Below, piece after piece: positions 54,030-63,819 of a stretch of DNA of 64,000 bases. The translations under genes and the position numbers were made by a program. The notes under the pieces were generated by a model that worked only from the letters and a program-made list of their open reading frames with translations, did not search any database and was not told where the DNA came from. The first letter of the stretch is position 1. Each line of letters begins with the position of its first letter. The stretch comes from Chitinophaga niabensis (lineage in GTDB: Bacteria; Bacteroidota; Bacteroidia; Chitinophagales; Chitinophagaceae): assembly GCA_017849435.1 (NCBI GenBank), contig JAFIGY010000019.1, positions 264,336-328,335 of the forward strand. The letters are read 5' to 3'.

Positions 54030-55631
54030 TTAGTAGCCGTCGTTCTGCACCATGCTCGGATTGGAGAGCATTTCCTTTTCCGGGATCGGCCAGTAGAAGT
54101 CCCTCGCCGTATAAGCCCTGTCCTGCACTTTGATCGCTACCCCGGTAGCGGGGTCTGTAGCGCCGTAAACGTCCCCGTTCATCAGAGTGTTCACCGTGCC
54201 CCAGCGGCGGATATCGAAATAACGCTGTCCTTCGAAAGCCAGTTCCGCCTGGCGCTCACGGCGAATAAAGGCAAGTAATTTCTCCTGTGTATTGTATTTG
54301 GCGGTGTTCACATCGGGCATTCTGGCGCGGGAGCGGATGTCGTTGAGATGGGTGACGATATCCGGGTTCTGCCAGTCGCCTGTCTCTACCAATGCTTCCA
54401 CGTAGTTGAGCAATACCTCCGCATAACGGATGAACATAAAATCGAGAGTGCCGGACCGTCCCTGCCGGTCGCGGGGATCGAGGTACTTGCGTACCCAATA
54501 CCCGGTGGCGGTGGATTTCTGTACGCCGATCTTGTCGAGGTTCAGTGTGGAAGGATCAAAGGGCTTGAGGATGTAGTTCGCATCGATAAATGACTGGCCG
54601 GGATACAGGACGGAAGCAACCAGGCGGGGGTCCCTGTTATTTTTGAAGTTAGGGTTCCGCCGGTAAGCGTCCAGGGAATCCGGACCGAGTTCCTGTATAG
54701 TATTGCCCTGAAGGGTTTCGTAGTTATCCACTACCCGGGAAATGGGTGACAGGTATGTTTCGCCGCCAATGCCGTAGGGGGCCAGGGTGGTCCACGCTGT
54801 GGAACAGCCGCCTTTGCGGAACCAGATGCGTTCTTTGTTGAGGAGGCCTGCATAGGAGAACAGTTCCGCATAGCTGTTCACGTTCGCATTCGTGCTGCGA
54901 TGCAGGCGATATACGCCGGAGCTGATCACTTTTTTGGCCGCATCCCTTGCCACCTCATATTTCTTGAAAAACAGCGCCAGCCGGGTGATGAGCGCATAGC
55001 ATGCACCGCTGGAGATACGCCAGCTTTGGTCGCTGTCGTATTCCTTCGGCAGTTTTTCCCCGCATTCCGTCAACTCTTTCAGTACAAAATCATACACCTC
55101 TTCTTTTGTGTTCTTTTTCTGCGCATTGTTCAGCGGGGTGAGGGATTTGGTAACGATGGGGATACCACCGAAATACAGCAGGCATTCCATGTGATAGTAT
55201 GCACGTAATGCGCGGGCCTCGAGCTTCATGCGTTCACGAAGATTTGCGTCCATGAAGCATTTGTCCACATTTTCGAGGAAGCGGCAGGCGCGGCGGATAT
55301 CCAGGTAGTTATCCCGCCAGATCCATTCTGCAACGTCCCAGGTAGGGTTTTGGAGGCCGCGGGTAAAGATGTCGTAATTCCCGCGAAAATCCCCTCTGTT
55401 CACGGCTTCATCGCTGAGACCGGAGATGAGCATAACGTTCCGCCCGCTGGTACCATCCGGCACACCGGCGTAGATAGATTCGAGTGCGCCGTAGGCATTG
55501 GCTTCTGTTTTCCACCACACGTCATCCGTGATGGCGGTAGGGTGATCGTGGGTGAGGAATTTTTCGCATCCCGTAAATGCCAGCAGGCTTATACCCGCGG
55601 CGATCAATATTGGAAAAGATGTTGTTCTCAT
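54030..55631 (-). CDS. SusD/RagB-family glycan-binding lipoprotein (second locus)
   Basis: The 533-residue lipoprotein has a type II signal peptide (LLAFTGCEKF, cysteine near 22). It shows the SusD fold with N-terminal HDHPTAITDDVWWKTEANAY and C-terminal RRERQAELAFEGQRYFDIRR, FYWPIPEKEM. It is related to the SusD at 29747 but clearly diverged. It begins 10 nt after SusC and shares its transcript. It binds the imported saccharide, whose nature is suggested only by the neighbouring 3-keto-glycoside enzymes. Confidence 0.94.
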   Translation of the reverse strand: MRTTSFPILIAAGISLLAFTGCEKFLTHDHPTAITDDVWWKTEANAYGALESIYAGVPDGTSGRNVMLISGLSDEAVNRGDFRGNYDIFTRGLQNPTWDVAEWIWRDNYLDIRRACRFLENVDKCFMDANLRERMKLEARALRAYYHMECLLYFGGIPIVTKSLTPLNNAQKKNTKEEVYDFVLKELTECGEKLPKEYDSDQSWRISSGACYALITRLALFFKKYEVARDAAKKVISSGVYRLHRSTNANVNSYAELFSYAGLLNKERIWFRKGGCSTAWTTLAPYGIGGETYLSPISRVVDNYETLQGNTIQELGPDSLDAYRRNPNFKNNRDPRLVASVLYPGQSFIDANYILKPFDPSTLNLDKIGVQKSTATGYWVRKYLDPRDRQGRSGTLDFMFIRYAEVLLNYVEALVETGDWQNPDIVTHLNDIRSRARMPDVNTAKYNTQEKLLAFIRRERQAELAFEGQRYFDIRRWGTVNTLMNGDVYGATDPATGVAIKVQDRAYTARDFYWPIPEKEMLSNPSMVQNDGY

Positions 55632-55641
55632 GATTGCTGAT

Positions 55642-58600
55642 TTAGAATTGAACGTTGAGCCCTGCCATGTAAGTTTTCATAATCCCGTATGTCCACTGGT
55701 TACCCTGACTTTCGGGATCTACCAGCTTCATCCCTGTGAACACCAGCGGGTTCTGCGCATTGGCATATACCCGTACCTGCTGGATACCGGAACGTTTGAG
55801 CCAGGTACTGCGGAGATTGTATCCCAGCTGTACATATTTCACGCGCATGTACGCTCCGTTCTGGAACCAGAAATCAGAAGTAAGTTTATTGCTGGCGGGC
55901 AGTGTGTTCAAACGCGGGAAACGGGCATTGGTACGATCCGGACGCCAGTAGTTGTCCGCATAATATTTCGTAGGCACCCCACCGTCGAAAGACATATCCA
56001 TCGGATAGGCCAGCATACCGGACAATAGTACATCGTTCTTTGATACCCCCTGAATCAGCCATTCCAGGTCGAAGTCTTTGTACGCTACCCTGAAATTGGC
56101 GAAATAATTATATTCCGGCACACGATTGCCGATCGGTTGCTGGTCTTTCCCATCAATGATCTTATCTCCTGTCAGATCCCTGTACCGGATATCTCCCGGT
56201 TTCTGCCCGGCATAGATTGGCACTTTGGCAGTACCATCAGCATTGAAATCGTCTGTCTGCAACAGGCCACCTGATACATACCCATAAATGGCTCCCACCG
56301 GATATCCTTCCTTATCGATCTTATTCTGGCCTACATTGATATAAGGTCCTCCCTTCAATGAAAGCACCCTGTTGCGGTTAAAAGTAATACCCGGACGAAT
56401 AGATATACTCCAATCCTTCGCGATCTCATCGTTATAATTCACCGCCAGCTCCCAGCCTTTATTGCTGACACTACCTGCGTTGATGGGCGGAGTGCCCAAC
56501 CCCCCGACGTAGGAAACCGGAGGTTGCAGCAGAATGTCATTTGTTACTTTGTCGTAAAAATCAAAGGTCACTTCCAGCCTGTTTCTGTAAAGCCCCAGAT
56601 CAAATCCCACATCCAGCATCTTCACTTTCTCCCACGTAATATCCGGGTTTCCCCAGTTGCTTTCCACGCCGCTGCTGGAATTGATCAGGTTCTGATAAAG
56701 ATAGGGGGCGACTCCTTCATTGCCGAGCAATCCGTAGGAAGCACGCAGTTTGAGGTTGCTGACCGCATGGAGCCGCTTCATAAACGCTTCCTTATGCACA
56801 TTCCAACCCAGCGCCACTGATGGGAAATAACCATACTTATGCCCCGGCCCGAACTTGGAAGACCCATCCATACGCATGGCAGCTTCCAGTAAATACTTAT
56901 CCTTGTAAGAATAGTTCAATTTGCTGTAAGTACTTAACATGGAAGTGATGTCCCACTGACCGGTCTGGCTCTCTTCCTGCGAGTATCCCAACAATGCGAA
57001 AAAGTGATGATCCTTCACATCAAACGTATAGTCCGCTGAAGCGCTCGCATAGTAGTAAGTACTTCTCGCAGGATCGTAAGAACGTTGCAGCGACCATATC
57101 TGCAAAAGCTGTCCGGTGTAGTAATCGAAGAAGTTATAGTTATTACGGGCAGTGCGGGTTACATCACTGTTGAGGCGATAGCTGAACTGGCCTTTCAGAC
57201 TAAAGCCCGGAAATACTTCCCATTTAGGTTGCAGATTGATGCTGCTTTGCATGGATTCATACTTCGTACTCCCTCCTACTTCAGCATACGCCAGCGGGTT
57301 CACAATGTCCACATACCTGCCGTAAATATCCGGTGCGCCCGGTTTGGCGGGGTACTTCGGCAGGATCGTGGGTGGTACACGGTAAATATCTTCCAGGATA
57401 CGGTTCCCTGCGTTCCCGTTGGGTCTGTTGGGGTAAAGCACATTGCGTTTAATGGCCAGCATGTCCATGTTCACCAGGAATTTCTTGCTGAGGGATATGG
57501 ACGTGTTGGCGCGAACGTTATACTTCCGGGAGCTGTTCACCGGGATCATCCCGTCCTGGTACTGATAATTGGCTGTAAGTGCGAAACGGGCCATGCTGTT
57601 ACCGCCGCTCACAGAAAGAGAATGGCTTGTGATCGGTACATTTTTCTTGATGATCACTTTCTGCCAGTCCGTATTCGGATACTTTACGGGATCTGTGCCG
57701 CTGATCGTGTTATTGATATCATCCTGCGAATAGAAAGCGGGCCGTCCCGCGTTCGCCAGCGCTTCATTATACATGTTCATATAGGCAGGCGCATCTACCA
57801 GTTTGGGCATGGTAGAAGGTACCTGCATACCGAAGTAGCCGTCATACGTAACCGCCACGCGGCCCGGTACACCTCTTTTGGTGGTGACGAGAATAACGCC
57901 ATTGGCTGCACGGGCACCATAAACCGCCGCCGCTGCTGCATCTTTCAACACCGTTACACTTTCCACCGTCAAAGGATCGATGAAGTTCATATCCATCGGA
58001 ATACCGTCTACCAGCACCAGCGGGGCAGTATAGCTATTGGTACTGCTGATCCCGCGAATCTTGATCACCGCGGCATCCCCGCCGGGAAGCCCTGAGCCCT
58101 GCTGTACCTGTATTCCCGTAATACCGCCCTGCAGCGCCTGGGAAAGTTGTGTGATGGGTTTGCCGGCAGCCTGGGACTGCACATTCACTGTTCCCACAGA
58201 GCTGGCGATATGCTTGCGTTGCATCTCGCTGAGGCCCACCACCACTACTTCGTCCAATGCTGCCACATTCTCTTTCAATGAAACGGCCAGGCTGCTCATA
58301 GCACGGGCAACCGTATATTCCTGAGGAATGTATCCCATCTGCGTAAATACCAGCACATCGTTCTTATGCGCACGAACGGTAAAATATCCGTCCGCATCCG
58401 ATATGGCGCCGGTATTGGTATTCTTAACCCGTATCGTCACACCGGGTATTCCCTGCGGTGGTTCGTGGGTGTCATATACCCTTCCCTTTACGGTGAATCC
58501 GCTGTCTTCCGCGGCATAAACGGTTGTTACGGGCAGCTCTTCTCTCGGAATGATGGCCACCTGCTTGCGGATAATACGATACGTCAGCCGCGTTTTGGCG

Positions 58601-58908
58601 AGCGCCACATCCAGCACATCCCGTATATCTTTATCTTTCACATCGATGGTCAGTTTATGCTCGCGGTTCACCAGCTCATCTTTATAGAAGATGCGCCAGC
58701 CGCTCTGCTCTTTGATCCGGGAAAAAAGTTCCGGCAGGCTTCCTTCCACCATCCGGATGTTCAATTTCTCCTGAGAGTAGGAATTGGATGAAAAAGCGCA
58801 GGATAGTCCTGCAAACAATAAAAAGAAAGTCAACTTCATAATCCGTAGTACTTTGGTTACAACGATCCCCCCTCGCGGGAACCGCTTGCAGACATGGATT
58901 TTTTGCAT
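55642..58908 (-). CDS. SusC/RagA TonB-dependent transporter with STN domain (second locus)
   Basis: Up to 1088 residues: a signal peptide, an STN domain (about 50-118, SGWRIFYKDELVNREHKLTI), a carboxypeptidase-like domain (about 133-218), a plug (QQGSGLPGGDAAVIKIRGIS, LKDAAAAAVYGARAANGVI) and a barrel ending in MAGLNVQF. It imports oligosaccharide and signals to FecR (59024) and the sigma factor (60221). It shares long identical stretches of plug with the SusC at 31406. ATGs at 58908 and 58839 are both possible; the second gives a simple signal peptide. Confidence 0.94.
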   Translation of the reverse strand: MQKIHVCKRFPRGGIVVTKVLRIMKLTFFLLFAGLSCAFSSNSYSQEKLNIRMVEGSLPELFSRIKEQSGWRIFYKDELVNREHKLTIDVKDKDIRDVLDVALAKTRLTYRIIRKQVAIIPREELPVTTVYAAEDSGFTVKGRVYDTHEPPQGIPGVTIRVKNTNTGAISDADGYFTVRAHKNDVLVFTQMGYIPQEYTVARAMSSLAVSLKENVAALDEVVVVGLSEMQRKHIASSVGTVNVQSQAAGKPITQLSQALQGGITGIQVQQGSGLPGGDAAVIKIRGISSTNSYTAPLVLVDGIPMDMNFIDPLTVESVTVLKDAAAAAVYGARAANGVILVTTKRGVPGRVAVTYDGYFGMQVPSTMPKLVDAPAYMNMYNEALANAGRPAFYSQDDINNTISGTDPVKYPNTDWQKVIIKKNVPITSHSLSVSGGNSMARFALTANYQYQDGMIPVNSSRKYNVRANTSISLSKKFLVNMDMLAIKRNVLYPNRPNGNAGNRILEDIYRVPPTILPKYPAKPGAPDIYGRYVDIVNPLAYAEVGGSTKYESMQSSINLQPKWEVFPGFSLKGQFSYRLNSDVTRTARNNYNFFDYYTGQLLQIWSLQRSYDPARSTYYYASASADYTFDVKDHHFFALLGYSQEESQTGQWDITSMLSTYSKLNYSYKDKYLLEAAMRMDGSSKFGPGHKYGYFPSVALGWNVHKEAFMKRLHAVSNLKLRASYGLLGNEGVAPYLYQNLINSSSGVESNWGNPDITWEKVKMLDVGFDLGLYRNRLEVTFDFYDKVTNDILLQPPVSYVGGLGTPPINAGSVSNKGWELAVNYNDEIAKDWSISIRPGITFNRNRVLSLKGGPYINVGQNKIDKEGYPVGAIYGYVSGGLLQTDDFNADGTAKVPIYAGQKPGDIRYRDLTGDKIIDGKDQQPIGNRVPEYNYFANFRVAYKDFDLEWLIQGVSKNDVLLSGMLAYPMDMSFDGGVPTKYYADNYWRPDRTNARFPRLNTLPASNKLTSDFWFQNGAYMRVKYVQLGYNLRSTWLKRSGIQQVRVYANAQNPLVFTGMKLVDPESQGNQWTYGIMKTYMAGLNVQF

Positions 58909-58945
58909 ACTTTTACGATGTTTAATTAAGAAAATAGTTAAGCCT

Positions 58946-58965
58946 GTCCCGCAGCTCTGCGGGAC
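58946..58965 (-). promoter_or_regulatory. GC-rich hairpin between FecR and SusC genes (second locus)
   Basis: GTCCCGCAG and CTGCGGGAC flank CT, a near-complete palindrome 38 nt before the SusC ATG. It matches the position of the hairpin in the first locus at 34732. It is not followed by T on the minus strand, so it is more likely a stability or attenuation element. Confidence 0.55.
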
Positions 58966-59023
58966 CAGTTGCCGGGAGATGTTGGCCCATCTTCCGGTTT
59001 TTTGTTTATAGATTATTGGTTGT

Positions 59024-60145
59024 TTACTTCTTTGCTTTCAATATGATGCCGGTTGGCGTATGTTCATAAGTCAGCCCGGTGCTTGCGCTGATAGCATCCA
59101 TCACATTCCCCACATCGTCCGTCAGATCCAGATCCCCGGAAAAAGTGGCCTGTTCGCCACCTCCCGATGTAATGCGGATGTTGAAGTACCGGCTCAGTTT
59201 TTTCAATATCTGTGGAAGGGGTGCGTGCTCAAACATCAGGCGCCCGTCTTTCCAGGCAGCGTACTCCTGCACATTTACATAGGCTTTGCTGATTTGATGG
59301 TCGATCATGGAATATCCTGCCTTATATCCCGGCTGCAGCAGCTGCTCCGCCGCCCCGATATTGGCATGTACTTTTACACTGCCCCTGATCAGCACAACGG
59401 ATTGCTCGGCATCGTCCGCATACGCGCTGATGTTGAATGCGGTACCCAACACGGCCGTCTTCAGGTTTTTGGTGTAAACAAAGAATGGATGTCCGGCCTT
59501 TTCGACTACTTCAAAATAAGCTTCTCCTTCGAGGAACACTTCCCTCGATCCTCCATCGAACGCAACGGGGTACACCATCCGGGAGCCGGCATTCAGCCAT
59601 ACTTCCGAACCATCTTCCAGGGTGATCTTCGCCCGGCGGCCATAAGGCACGATGAGGGTATTGTATTGAACCGTTTCCCCATCGCGTTCCTGCTGATACT
59701 GCCGGTCATTATTCACCACTACCTGTGTACCATTGTTGCTATAGGTAAGGGAAGCACTGGCCCCGCTAAGGGTTACCTGCTTCCTGTTACCTAACATAAG
59801 CCTGGTTTCCGTAGATGTATCTGTGATGGTCTGTTGTTGTGCGTATACCAGCACACCTTTCTGCGTAGCAGGTTTCGGCTGCCGCAACATCCAGCCCCCG
59901 GCTGCGATCAGTGCAGCTATGGTTGCGGCAGCGGCTACTTTCCACCACAAGCGGCGGTATTTCGGTTGTTGCGCAGTAATGCTATGTTCAATCCGGTTCC
60001 AAAGCATGGCCTTATCTTCCTCGTCAAAAGGCTCATTCCCCGCAGAGCGAACGACCTGCTGCACAGAAGCCTCCAGGGGAGTCTGTTCATCCCGGCCACC
60101 CGGTTGTTCTTCCTCCGGTTCAAAGTCTTTATTGTGATGGCTCAT
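59024..60145 (-). CDS. FecR-family anti-sigma factor (second locus)
   Basis: The 373-residue protein has a cytoplasmic N-terminus (about 1-80), a membrane helix (about 84-103), the FecR domain (about 160-260, GRRAKITLEDGSEVWLNAGS, GHPFFVYTKNLKTAVLGTAF) and a C-terminal STN-like/DUF4974 part (about 295-370). It restrains the ECF sigma factor of the same operon until SusC signals. Here it is co-directional with the sigma gene, unlike in the fucose locus. Confidence 0.93.
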   Translation of the reverse strand: MSHHNKDFEPEEEQPGGRDEQTPLEASVQQVVRSAGNEPFDEEDKAMLWNRIEHSITAQQPKYRRLWWKVAAAATIAALIAAGGWMLRQPKPATQKGVLVYAQQQTITDTSTETRLMLGNRKQVTLSGASASLTYSNNGTQVVVNNDRQYQQERDGETVQYNTLIVPYGRRAKITLEDGSEVWLNAGSRMVYPVAFDGGSREVFLEGEAYFEVVEKAGHPFFVYTKNLKTAVLGTAFNISAYADDAEQSVVLIRGSVKVHANIGAAEQLLQPGYKAGYSMIDHQISKAYVNVQEYAAWKDGRLMFEHAPLPQILKKLSRYFNIRITSGGGEQATFSGDLDLTDDVGNVMDAISASTGLTYEHTPTGIILKAKK

Positions 60146-60220
60146 GATTGATTTATTATATAGAGTGAGAAATCATGCTGGTATAGACGATAAAAATGCA
60201 TTTTTTTTGAGGATAAGGTA

Positions 60221-60826
60221 TCAGCCCCTTGAAAGGGCTATCAGACAGGCGAGCAGGTAGTATACCGGGGTTTTCTGCAGTTGTTCCCGAAGTTGTTGAA
60301 AGGCGCGGTAGGCTAATGTACGGCAGGTAGGTATGCTGATTTTCATTACTTCCGCCACTTCCTCGTAACACAATCCGCAGTTAAAGCGGAGGTACAGTAC
60401 TTCTTTCTGCCGGACAGGCAGCCGGTCCAGCGCCGCGCTCAACTGCCGCAAGGTTTGCCGCTGCTGTTCATCTGCAATGATATGGTGCTCCCTGTCATAT
60501 TCGATCATGAACGCTGCTTCTCCGTCCTCTCCCAAACGCAGCATGGCAGCCTTTTTACGGGCTTCGTGCAGCTTCCGGCGATAAGCGCCCAGGAGATAGA
60601 AACGGATGTTCACAGTAGGAGAAAGATTCCGGTGGTAGCGATGAAGATCAACAAACAGGTCGTGTATGCAATCCTTCACCGTGTCCTCTTCCTTAAAATA
60701 CCGCAACCCGTAGCGGAATAAAACATTCGCGTACGTTTCGTACAGTACCTTAAATGCAACCCTGTCCCCTTCCCTGATGGCATTCCACAGGGCGGTCTCG
60801 TCTTTATAATGCGTCAGGTCGTTCAA
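60221..60826 (-). CDS. ECF RNA polymerase sigma factor (second locus)
   Basis: The 201-residue factor has region 2 (about 25-90, AFKVLYETYANVLFRYGLRY, DCIHDLFVDLHRY) and region 4 (about 130-190, LDRLPVRQKEVLYLRFNCGL, ISIPTCRTLAYRAFQQLRE). It ends with a short hydrophobic tail like the sigma at 36007. It should switch on the fecR-susC-susD operon when substrate is sensed. It is divergent from the AraC gene at 60925. Confidence 0.92.
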   Translation of the reverse strand: MNDLTHYKDETALWNAIREGDRVAFKVLYETYANVLFRYGLRYFKEEDTVKDCIHDLFVDLHRYHRNLSPTVNIRFYLLGAYRRKLHEARKKAAMLRLGEDGEAAFMIEYDREHHIIADEQQRQTLRQLSAALDRLPVRQKEVLYLRFNCGLCYEEVAEVMKISIPTCRTLAYRAFQQLREQLQKTPVYYLLACLIALSRG

Positions 60827-60924
60827 TAGCTGTAGTTAATAATAGCAGTTAGGTGGAAAAAGAGCATCAACAATATATAAAACTTTTGGAAATGGGAAGG
60901 CCGATATTATTGTAACTTTAGCGT

Positions 60925-61725
60925 ATGTTCCTCACCTTTCCGCCACCACCGCAGTTATCCGGATATGTCCGTATGTTCTGGGTCTTCGAGTACGATGTGC
61001 CGAAGGGCGAGCCTTACATATACCGTTCCATGGCGGACGGTTGCGCGGAAATGGTTTTCCATTACAAAGGGCGATTCACCGGGCTCGACAAAGCCAAGGG
61101 CTGCGACCATCTGGCCATACTGCATGCCCAATCCAGCACCCACAGCCGGTTCATCACCCATGGGAGCTTCGGCATCTTCGGTGTGTATCTCTACCCAACT
61201 GCCCTGCCGCTGCTGTTCGGCCTTTCGTCATCTTCCTTCAGCAACCAGATGCCCGAGCTGCCCGCATTCCTTGGCCGCGAAGGCAGCATGATCCAGGAAC
61301 AGGTGCTCATGGCCGGAAGCCACGAGGAAAGGGTACGCCTCCTCAGCCGTTTTTTGATCAGGTTAACCCGTCGTCGCAAGCAGGAAGTCAATGCGGCGCA
61401 TATAGCAGTAGAGCGGATCATTGAAACAGAGGGACAGATCAACGTTCAGCAGCTGGCCTCCGAAGTAAGCCTTTCTACCCGCCAGTTTGAGCGGAGGTTC
61501 AAGGAGTTCAGCGGATTCACTCCCAAACTGTACACCCGCATCATCCGCTTCCACAGGGCTTTGTCCGCCTACGGCGACAGCCAACGAAGCCTTACAGAGA
61601 TCGCTTACGATTGCGGTTATTACGATCAATCCCATTTCATTCACGAATTCCGGGAGTTTTCCGGTTATCATCCGCGGCAGTACTTCTTTGGGCGGCCCGA
61701 AGGGATCGAATACCGGGAAAGCTAA
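60925..61725 (+). CDS. AraC-family regulator with DUF6597-type N-terminal domain
   Basis: The 266-residue regulator begins with FPPPPQLSGYVRMFWVFEYD (DUF6597-like) and has a C-terminal helix-turn-helix pair (about 155-260: VQQLASEVSLSTRQFERRFK, LTEIAYDCGYYDQSHFIHEF). It is followed 68 nt later by a VOC-family gene on the same strand, a frequent pairing. The ligand is unknown. Confidence 0.9.
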   Translation: MFLTFPPPPQLSGYVRMFWVFEYDVPKGEPYIYRSMADGCAEMVFHYKGRFTGLDKAKGCDHLAILHAQSSTHSRFITHGSFGIFGVYLYPTALPLLFGLSSSSFSNQMPELPAFLGREGSMIQEQVLMAGSHEERVRLLSRFLIRLTRRRKQEVNAAHIAVERIIETEGQINVQQLASEVSLSTRQFERRFKEFSGFTPKLYTRIIRFHRALSAYGDSQRSLTEIAYDCGYYDQSHFIHEFREFSGYHPRQYFFGRPEGIEYRES

Positions 61726-61793
61726 GATGTCGTTTTTCTCCAATTCCGGCGGATATCTGCGTTTTAATTTCGTGGCATAAAAACATTTTTCTT

Positions 61794-62171
61794 ATGACAA
61801 GAACACACATTCCTGAAGGTCAACAGGCCGTATGCCCTTATTTCCTGATACAGCACGGCGCAAGGTTCATCGATTTTGCAAAGAAAGTATTCGGGGCGGA
61901 GGAAAAGGCTGTGCATAAGAACCCCGAAGGCGGGATCATGCATGCAGAGCTGAGTATAGACGGCAGCATTATTATGTTCGGGGAAAGCAATGAAACCTGG
62001 CCCTCTGAGACGGGCGGGCTGTTCGTATATGTGAGGAATACGGATGAAGTGTACAAAAAAGCTTTGGCGGCAGGAGCGGAATCCCGTCAGGTGCCGGACA
62101 ACAAGGATTATGGAAGGGCCGCCGGGGTGAGGGATCCATTCGGCATCACCTGGTGGATTACACAAATATAA
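61794..62171 (+). CDS. VOC-superfamily (glyoxalase/PhnB-like) protein
   Basis: The 125-residue protein shows the PhnB-type two-repeat VOC fold: ACPYFLIQHGARFIDFAKKVF is approximated at residues 12-32, then MHAELSIDGSIIMFGES and VRDPFGITWWI. Such proteins bind a metal and small substrates or drugs, but function varies. The ATG at 61794 gives a normal length; earlier starts run through the AraC gene. Confidence 0.88.
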   Translation: MTRTHIPEGQQAVCPYFLIQHGARFIDFAKKVFGAEEKAVHKNPEGGIMHAELSIDGSIIMFGESNETWPSETGGLFVYVRNTDEVYKKALAAGAESRQVPDNKDYGRAAGVRDPFGITWWITQI

Positions 62172-62177
62172 CGGCTG

Positions 62178-62930
62178 CTATCGCATTCCGCCGTTTTGTT
62201 CGTAATAGTCCCACATGATCTGGAATATCCTCGATTTGAGGGCTTGCGTATCGTCCCGCGTAAGCCCTTTCGTATCCACAGGCGGCAGAAAGTGAAAGTC
62301 GATCCGGTGCGGGAGGGCGAAGAAAAATTTCTCCGGCACCAGGATCTTTCGCGTGTTGAAGATCACGCCCGGCATGACAGGTACCTGTGCGTCAATGGCC
62401 AGTGAAAAGGCTCCGTCGTAAAAATCCTTGAGTGGTTTCCCCGTGCGGTTACGGGTACCTTCCGGGAACAATACCATATGCATGCCCATTTGCAAGGCAT
62501 TCTTCATTAATTCGAAACTGTGCTTACGGCTGGCTTCATCTTTCCGGTTCACCAAAATCCCCCCGATCCGGTACATCATCCCAAAAAGAGGGATCCTGCT
62601 CATTTCGTATTTGGCCAATGTTTTGTTCACACCCGGTACACCTGGCGTGGAAACCGGCACATCCATCAGGGAATTATGATTGCATACCACCACGTACACC
62701 TGACCTTTTTTGAAATGCTCTTTGCCTTTCCGATGAACAGGACAAAAAACCAAAGGCATGTATATCCTCATCCATCCCCGTGAGAGTACAAGGAAATAAC
62801 GGGTTTTGCGGGGATCAGGGAAAAGGGACACGATCCACATCGGGATCACCATGATCAGCAATGTAGCGATGAAAAGTAAAAGCCCATACATTGCATATAC
62901 CCGGCCAGCTATATTTCTAAGCCAATTCAT
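62178..62930 (-). CDS. 1-acyl-sn-glycerol-3-phosphate acyltransferase (PlsC family)
   Basis: The 250-residue membrane enzyme has one or two N-terminal helices (about 12-38), the catalytic NHNSLMD (HX4D) motif and the substrate motif FPEGTRNRTGKP. It transfers an acyl chain to lysophosphatidic acid in phospholipid synthesis. Length and motif spacing are normal. It converges with the VOC gene and lies 32 nt after the uracil-DNA glycosylase gene on the same strand. Confidence 0.93.
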   Translation of the reverse strand: MNWLRNIAGRVYAMYGLLLFIATLLIMVIPMWIVSLFPDPRKTRYFLVLSRGWMRIYMPLVFCPVHRKGKEHFKKGQVYVVVCNHNSLMDVPVSTPGVPGVNKTLAKYEMSRIPLFGMMYRIGGILVNRKDEASRKHSFELMKNALQMGMHMVLFPEGTRNRTGKPLKDFYDGAFSLAIDAQVPVMPGVIFNTRKILVPEKFFFALPHRIDFHFLPPVDTKGLTRDDTQALKSRIFQIMWDYYEQNGGMR

Positions 62931-62962
62931 GATGTAAAGGGGACAAATAAATAAGTTACGTG

Positions 62963-63634
62963 TTACAACTGCCAGTTCACGGGCGCTTTCCCTTGCCTGA
63001 CCAGTAATTCGTTGGCTTTGGAGAAATGCCTGCAGCCAAAGAATCCCTTATCCGCGCTGAACGGAGAAGGATGGGCGGCTTTCAGAACATGATGCCGGGT
63101 GGCGTCGATCAGTATCTGCTTATCCTGCGCAAAGCGCCCCCACAACATGAACACCACTCCGGATTTCAGGTCCGATACTTTGCGGATCACAGCATCTGTG
63201 AAGGTCTCCCACCCTGTTTTACTGTGCGACGCCGGTTCTCCATCCCGCACGGTTAGCATGGCGTTTAGCAAAAGGACGCCATTTTCCGCCCAGGGAGTGA
63301 GGTCACCGGTTTCGGGAATGGGAATGCCCACATCCTTGTTCAGTTCTTTGTAGATATTTACCAGAGAGGGCGGAGGTTTCACCCCCTTCTGCACCGAAAA
63401 GCAAAGGCCGTGCGCCTGGCCGTATCCGTGATAGGGGTCTTGCCCAAGAATCACTACTTTCACATTGTCAAACGGCGTTTTGTCAAAGGCATTAAAAATC
63501 AGGTTTCCCGGCGGGTAGATAGTTTTACCCAATGCCTTTTCATGTTTGAGGAACATGACGATCTGCTCAAAATAGGATTTCTCGAACTCGTCTTTCAATA
63601 CCTCTTTCCAGCTGCTTTCAATCTTTACGTCCAT
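62963..63634 (-). CDS. ung: Family 1 uracil-DNA glycosylase
   Basis: The 223-residue enzyme has the catalytic [18 protein letters not shown] (Asp66 activates water), the intercalation loop [17 protein letters not shown] and the uracil-pocket segment [11 protein letters not shown]. It removes uracil from DNA to start base-excision repair. Motifs are complete. It is probably co-transcribed with the acyltransferase gene downstream. Confidence 0.96.
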   Translation of the reverse strand: MDVKIESSWKEVLKDEFEKSYFEQIVMFLKHEKALGKTIYPPGNLIFNAFDKTPFDNVKVVILGQDPYHGYGQAHGLCFSVQKGVKPPPSLVNIYKELNKDVGIPIPETGDLTPWAENGVLLLNAMLTVRDGEPASHSKTGWETFTDAVIRKVSDLKSGVVFMLWGRFAQDKQILIDATRHHVLKAAHPSPFSADKGFFGCRHFSKANELLVRQGKAPVNWQL

Positions 63635-63689
63635 TTAATTAGCTTTGAAACAACGGAATATTTCATTTATTGGTGGAAAATTATATAAA

Positions 63690-63721
63690 TTTGCACTCCC
63701 AATAAAAAATAAATTTATTTG
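63690..63721 (+). promoter_or_regulatory. Promoter of the tRNA-Arg array
   Basis: TTTG at 63690-63693 and TTTATTTG at 63714-63721 are separated by 20 bp. The -7 element has one mismatch from TAnnTTTG. The predicted start is some 10 nt before the first tRNA-like repeat, so the whole array would be one transcript. Confidence 0.65.
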
Positions 63722-63740
63722 AGGGGTGGAAAAATGATTT

Positions 63741-63800
63741 GGTCCGATAGCTCAGCTGGATAGAGCATCCCGCTTCAGCGGGAAGGTCTCTGAAAGCGAA
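63741..63800 (+). pseudogene. Truncated tRNA-Arg-like repeat, copy 1
   Basis: The first 25 nt equal the intact tRNA-Arg at 63899 (acceptor 5' strand and D arm). The anticodon arm is replaced by stem TCCCG/CGGGA with a six-base loop CTTCAG. After AGGTCTC the sequence jumps to TGAAAGCGAAG, missing the T arm and the 3' acceptor strand. It cannot fold as a normal tRNA. The repeat unit is 79 bp. Confidence 0.8.
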
Positions 63801-63819
63801 GAAACATAGTAGATGATTG

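Noticed and set aside
57085-58095. A 336-codon plus-strand frame inside the second SusC gene
   Set aside because: Antisense shadow of conserved SusC sequence; the similar frame at 32984-33841 lies opposite the same region of the other SusC, as expected for a shadow.
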